From Udeniomyces pyricola (lineage: Eukaryota > Basidiomycota > Tremellomycetes > Cystofilobasidiales > Mrakiaceae): a stretch of 64,000 nucleotides of DNA. The DNA lies in assembly GCA_039545295.1 (NCBI GenBank), contig BCIK01000022.1, positions 372,001-436,000 on the forward strand, written 5' to 3'. Positions within the stretch are counted from its first letter, which is position 1. Each line of letters opens with the position of its first letter. This document shows, piece after piece, positions 59,292-64,000 of the stretch. A program made the position numbers and the translations under genes. Below the pieces are notes generated by a model. That model did no database searches. It was not told the DNA's origin and saw only the letters and a list, made by a program, of their open reading frames with translations.

Positions 59292-60832
59292 ATGTCCAAC
59301 CTCTCCCTCTACTCCGTCACCTGTGTCATCATCCTCGACTCCGAAGGCCAGCGTGTCGTCTCGAAATACTACAACCCGCCTCATCAGCCGGCCGCCGTTG
59401 GTCAAGGAACGGCCACCCCAAGCTCGCTGCCCGCCAACCCGTACGCGTCGCTCAAAGATCAGCGCGCGCTGGAGAAGAGCGTGGCAGAGAAGACCAAGAA
59501 GGGGAATGGTAAGTTCTCGCGTCTTGAACGGGAAGGGAGAGGGGAAGGGAGGGGATAAGTTCGGGCTTTATTAGATCGTCGCCATGCTTGGGTAGGACGG
59601 TCGAGGACCATCACGAGAGATGCCATATACAGAGAGGATGCTGATGATGATACATGAACCTCTCTTCCGTTCATCCCTCATGGCTTCTCTTTCTCCTGAC
59701 CTATCTTCTCATGCTTCCTCTTGATCCGACACGTCTCGTTGTTCTCACCAGCCGATACTATCCTCATCCCTCCAACGTCTCTCTGCCTCACCAAGACCGC
59801 GACGGACCTCACTTTCCACTTGCTCGGTCCAACGACGGAGAACGAGCTCATGCTCAACGCCGCCCTTCAGGCGTTTTACGACGCGTGCAACTTGCTTCTC
59901 AAGGGCGTCATGGAAAAGCGGACGGTCTTGGAGAATTTGGATTTGGTTTTGTTGGCGTTGGATGAGACGATTGATGATGGGTGAGTTCTGGGACTCGGAA
60001 TGAGGGAGGCGATTGAGGAGGTCCGGGAGAAGGCGACGGCGGGGGTTAGTGAAAGGGAAAGGAGGGAGGGACATATTGCAGAAACCATGTCTGGTTCATA
60101 GAGGAACATCGGAATCGGCCTATATCCCAATTCGTATCTTGTCCCAAGCCTAGCTGCAGGTTCTCCATGGACCTCAGATGGGAGGCCGAGCAGGGGGGGA
60201 AATAGGTGTCTCCGACTTGACATTGCCTTTCGATCCGCGACGCGTCCTTTCTCTCATCTTTCTCTTCTTTCCTCTCTCACCCCTTTTCTGACTTTCTCCT
60301 TCTTCTTCTTCCTCTTTTTTTTTTTTTTCCTGGCCCTCCTCCCTTCTCGATTTTTCTTCCTCTTCTCTCTTCAACAACATCTTGTCATCACTGCATCCAA
60401 CCAGAGTCATCCTCGAGACCGATCCCGTCGCGATCTCGTCGAGAGTCTCCAAGCCGAGAGCCGATACAACGGGCGAGATTGTCATCAACGAACAAACCAT
60501 CATGTCGGCTTGTACGTATTCTCTAACATATGTATATATACATGAGGACAAAAGGCGTCGTCCATTGTCATCTTCGAAACCCTTCTCCTCCCCCCCCCCC
60601 CCTTTTCCACTTTGGCCTTTTTTTCGTGGCGTTGTTCGTTTTTTTTTGTGGGTGTGTGTGTGTGTTGGCTTCCTAGATGAAGTCGGTTTCCATTTCTGAC
60701 ACTTCAATCTTCTTCTTCTGATTCCTCTTCCCCTTCCCCTCTCCTTCTCTCTCACGCGGGTGGGAACGAATGGGGGACTTTTCAGACGGAACGCTCAAGG
60801 AGAGGCTGGCTAAGCAGATAGCTCAGTTCTAA
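59292..60832 (+). CDS. RET3: Coatomer subunit zeta (RET3)
   Basis: The small longin-fold subunit of the COPI coat, working in Golgi-to-ER retrieval. Exons: 59292-59508, 59752-59980, 60405-60511, 60786-60832; 600 nt, 199 aa, all in phase. The protein starts MSNLSLYSVTCVIILDSEGQ and RVVSKYYNPP, then shows LKDQRALEKSVAEKT, FHLLGPTTENELMLNAALQA, LLKGVMEKRTVLENLDLVLL, DETIDDGVILETDPVAISSR and a C-terminal YGTLKERLAKQIAQF. A Pro/Ala/Gln-rich insert of about 30 residues (PHQPAAVGQGTATPSSLPAN) sits in the first loop, making it slightly longer than the yeast protein. Intron 3 ends in a C run. Confidence 0.95.
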
Positions 60833-61698
60833 ATCCCGCCTTTCCAGACAATTTGGAGGTCGGGAAGTGAGAACGGGAAGATCAATCGAGGGAAGGGACG
60901 GAGGGGGAGGGGGGAGGGTCGATTTGAGTCCTGAAACGAGGGAACCCTCACAGACGTTGGTTTGCTTTAAAGAGCGATAGATGAAGGATGAGACTCTACC
61001 CAAGGGGGGGGGGGAAGGGGAATGAGACACGGTCAGAGTCGTATTCGAGATGTCTAGTCATGGTTTGGAAGTCGATTTTTTCGAGGAGAGAGAGAGAGAA
61101 AAAGAGAAGGAAGAAGCGAAACAAAGAAGCAGAATGGTATTTTTTTTTGGTCAAAAGGCTTTGCTGAAAAAAAAAAAGAAGAAGAAAAAGAAGAAAACAA
61201 AACAGATCGATTTGGTCTTGGATGATCCATACAAATTCATAGAAAGGTGAGATTCTTCTGACTCTTTCGGTACGGGGTTCCTCGAGGATTCTGCGACCAT
61301 GTGGTCTCTGTTCAAATGGGGCGCGTCTCTAGATCGATGCATGCATTATGAGGGGATAAATCGAAGACTCCCTCCCCAAAGAAAGAAAAAACCAAAGGAA
61401 AGAAAGGAAAAGGAAATAAAAGCAGAGGCAAAAAGGAGGAGGGGAAGTAGGTGGATTCTAGTAAAGGCAAAACGTGTGATGTATCAGAAAAAGTCAAAAG
61501 TGAAACCAAAAAGACAGGCCTTTGACGTCTCGGATCCCTAATTTTCTGTTTTCGGCTTTTTGATTTCCTCTTCGTTTCGTTTCGGAGTCATCAGTGGAGA
61601 AAAAAAGCAAAGAAATGTGCATATAGGAGGGGGCTGTATGTTATTGGTTCATGATTGGTGATGATGTGATTGGTTTGTGTTTTCTTGAGCATTTTTTT
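60833..61698. other. Convergent spacer between RET3 and ERG10
   Basis: Both genes end here. The DNA is purine-rich on the + strand, with G runs near 61004 and A runs near 61167, 61600. Lysine-rich open frames at 61050-61541 are artefacts of this composition. Confidence 0.5.

Positions 61699-64000
<2,302 letters not shown>

Noticed and set aside
60174..60755. 193-codon minus-strand frame rich in Lys/Glu/Arg
   Set aside because: It is the antisense of RET3 intron 2-3 pyrimidine tracts; RET3 exons explain the coding signal.

Overview
The window is nuclear DNA from a fungus, most likely a basidiomycete. The genes are dense, run on both strands, and are cut by many short introns (mostly 50-250 nt, GT..AG, donors usually GTAAGT, GTGAGT or GTACGT), with several exons of only 9-19 nt. 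Proteins typical of basidiomycetes are present: a secreted protein of the 'macrofage activating glycoprotein' family, a group X-like hybrid histidine kinase and an OPT transporter. I cannot fix the subphylum from the sequence. There are no bacterial, phage or CRISPR features, and I saw no intact transposon. Layout, left to right: 1-2388 gene-poor DNA; RLM1/MEF2-type MADS factor (+, 2389-5158); triose-phosphate-translocator-type transporter (+, 6069-8891); pyrimidine-rich spacer; sorting nexin MVP1 (-, 10371-14323); ribosome-biogenesis factor MAK16 (-, 14733-16534); OPT-family transporter (+, 17166-21914); secreted serine-rich MAG-family protein (-, 22654-25207, with an assembly gap in intron 1); exosome subunit RRP4 (-, 25945-28457); a probable RNase P RNA locus (+, core about 28985-29730); ALG5 (-, 30515-32902); CRIPT (+, 33274-34320); a small secreted or membrane-anchored protein of unknown function (-, 35459-36240); a PQ-loop membrane protein (-, 37507-39222); a Gfo/Idh/MocA oxidoreductase (-, 40029-42159); an ALKBH7-like dioxygenase (+, 42698-44124); a Ser/Pro-rich unknown protein (-, 44822-46462); a very large hybrid histidine kinase (+, 47511-58638); coatomer zeta RET3 (+, 59292-60832); and the 3' part of acetyl-CoA acetyltransferase ERG10 (-, 61699 to beyond 64000). 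Functionally this is an ordinary housekeeping neighbourhood: RNA processing (RRP4, RNase P RNA, MAK16), secretory pathway (MVP1, ALG5, RET3, the TPT transporter), sterol precursor supply (ERG10), uptake (OPT) and signalling (histidine kinase, RLM1-type factor). Most coding models below were built by joining exons whose splice phases agree from end to end and whose protein matches the family; the coordinates in each entry come from that exercise. The most unusual observations are: a candidate RNase P RNA with eukaryotic CR-I and CR-V signatures about 600 nt apart and long T-runs inside it; a start codon of MVP1 split AT|G by an intron, where retention of that intron opens an alternative in-frame N-terminus; repeated use of GT(C/T)CGT splice donors; and poly(C) tracts in many introns, which are also where the assembly breaks.
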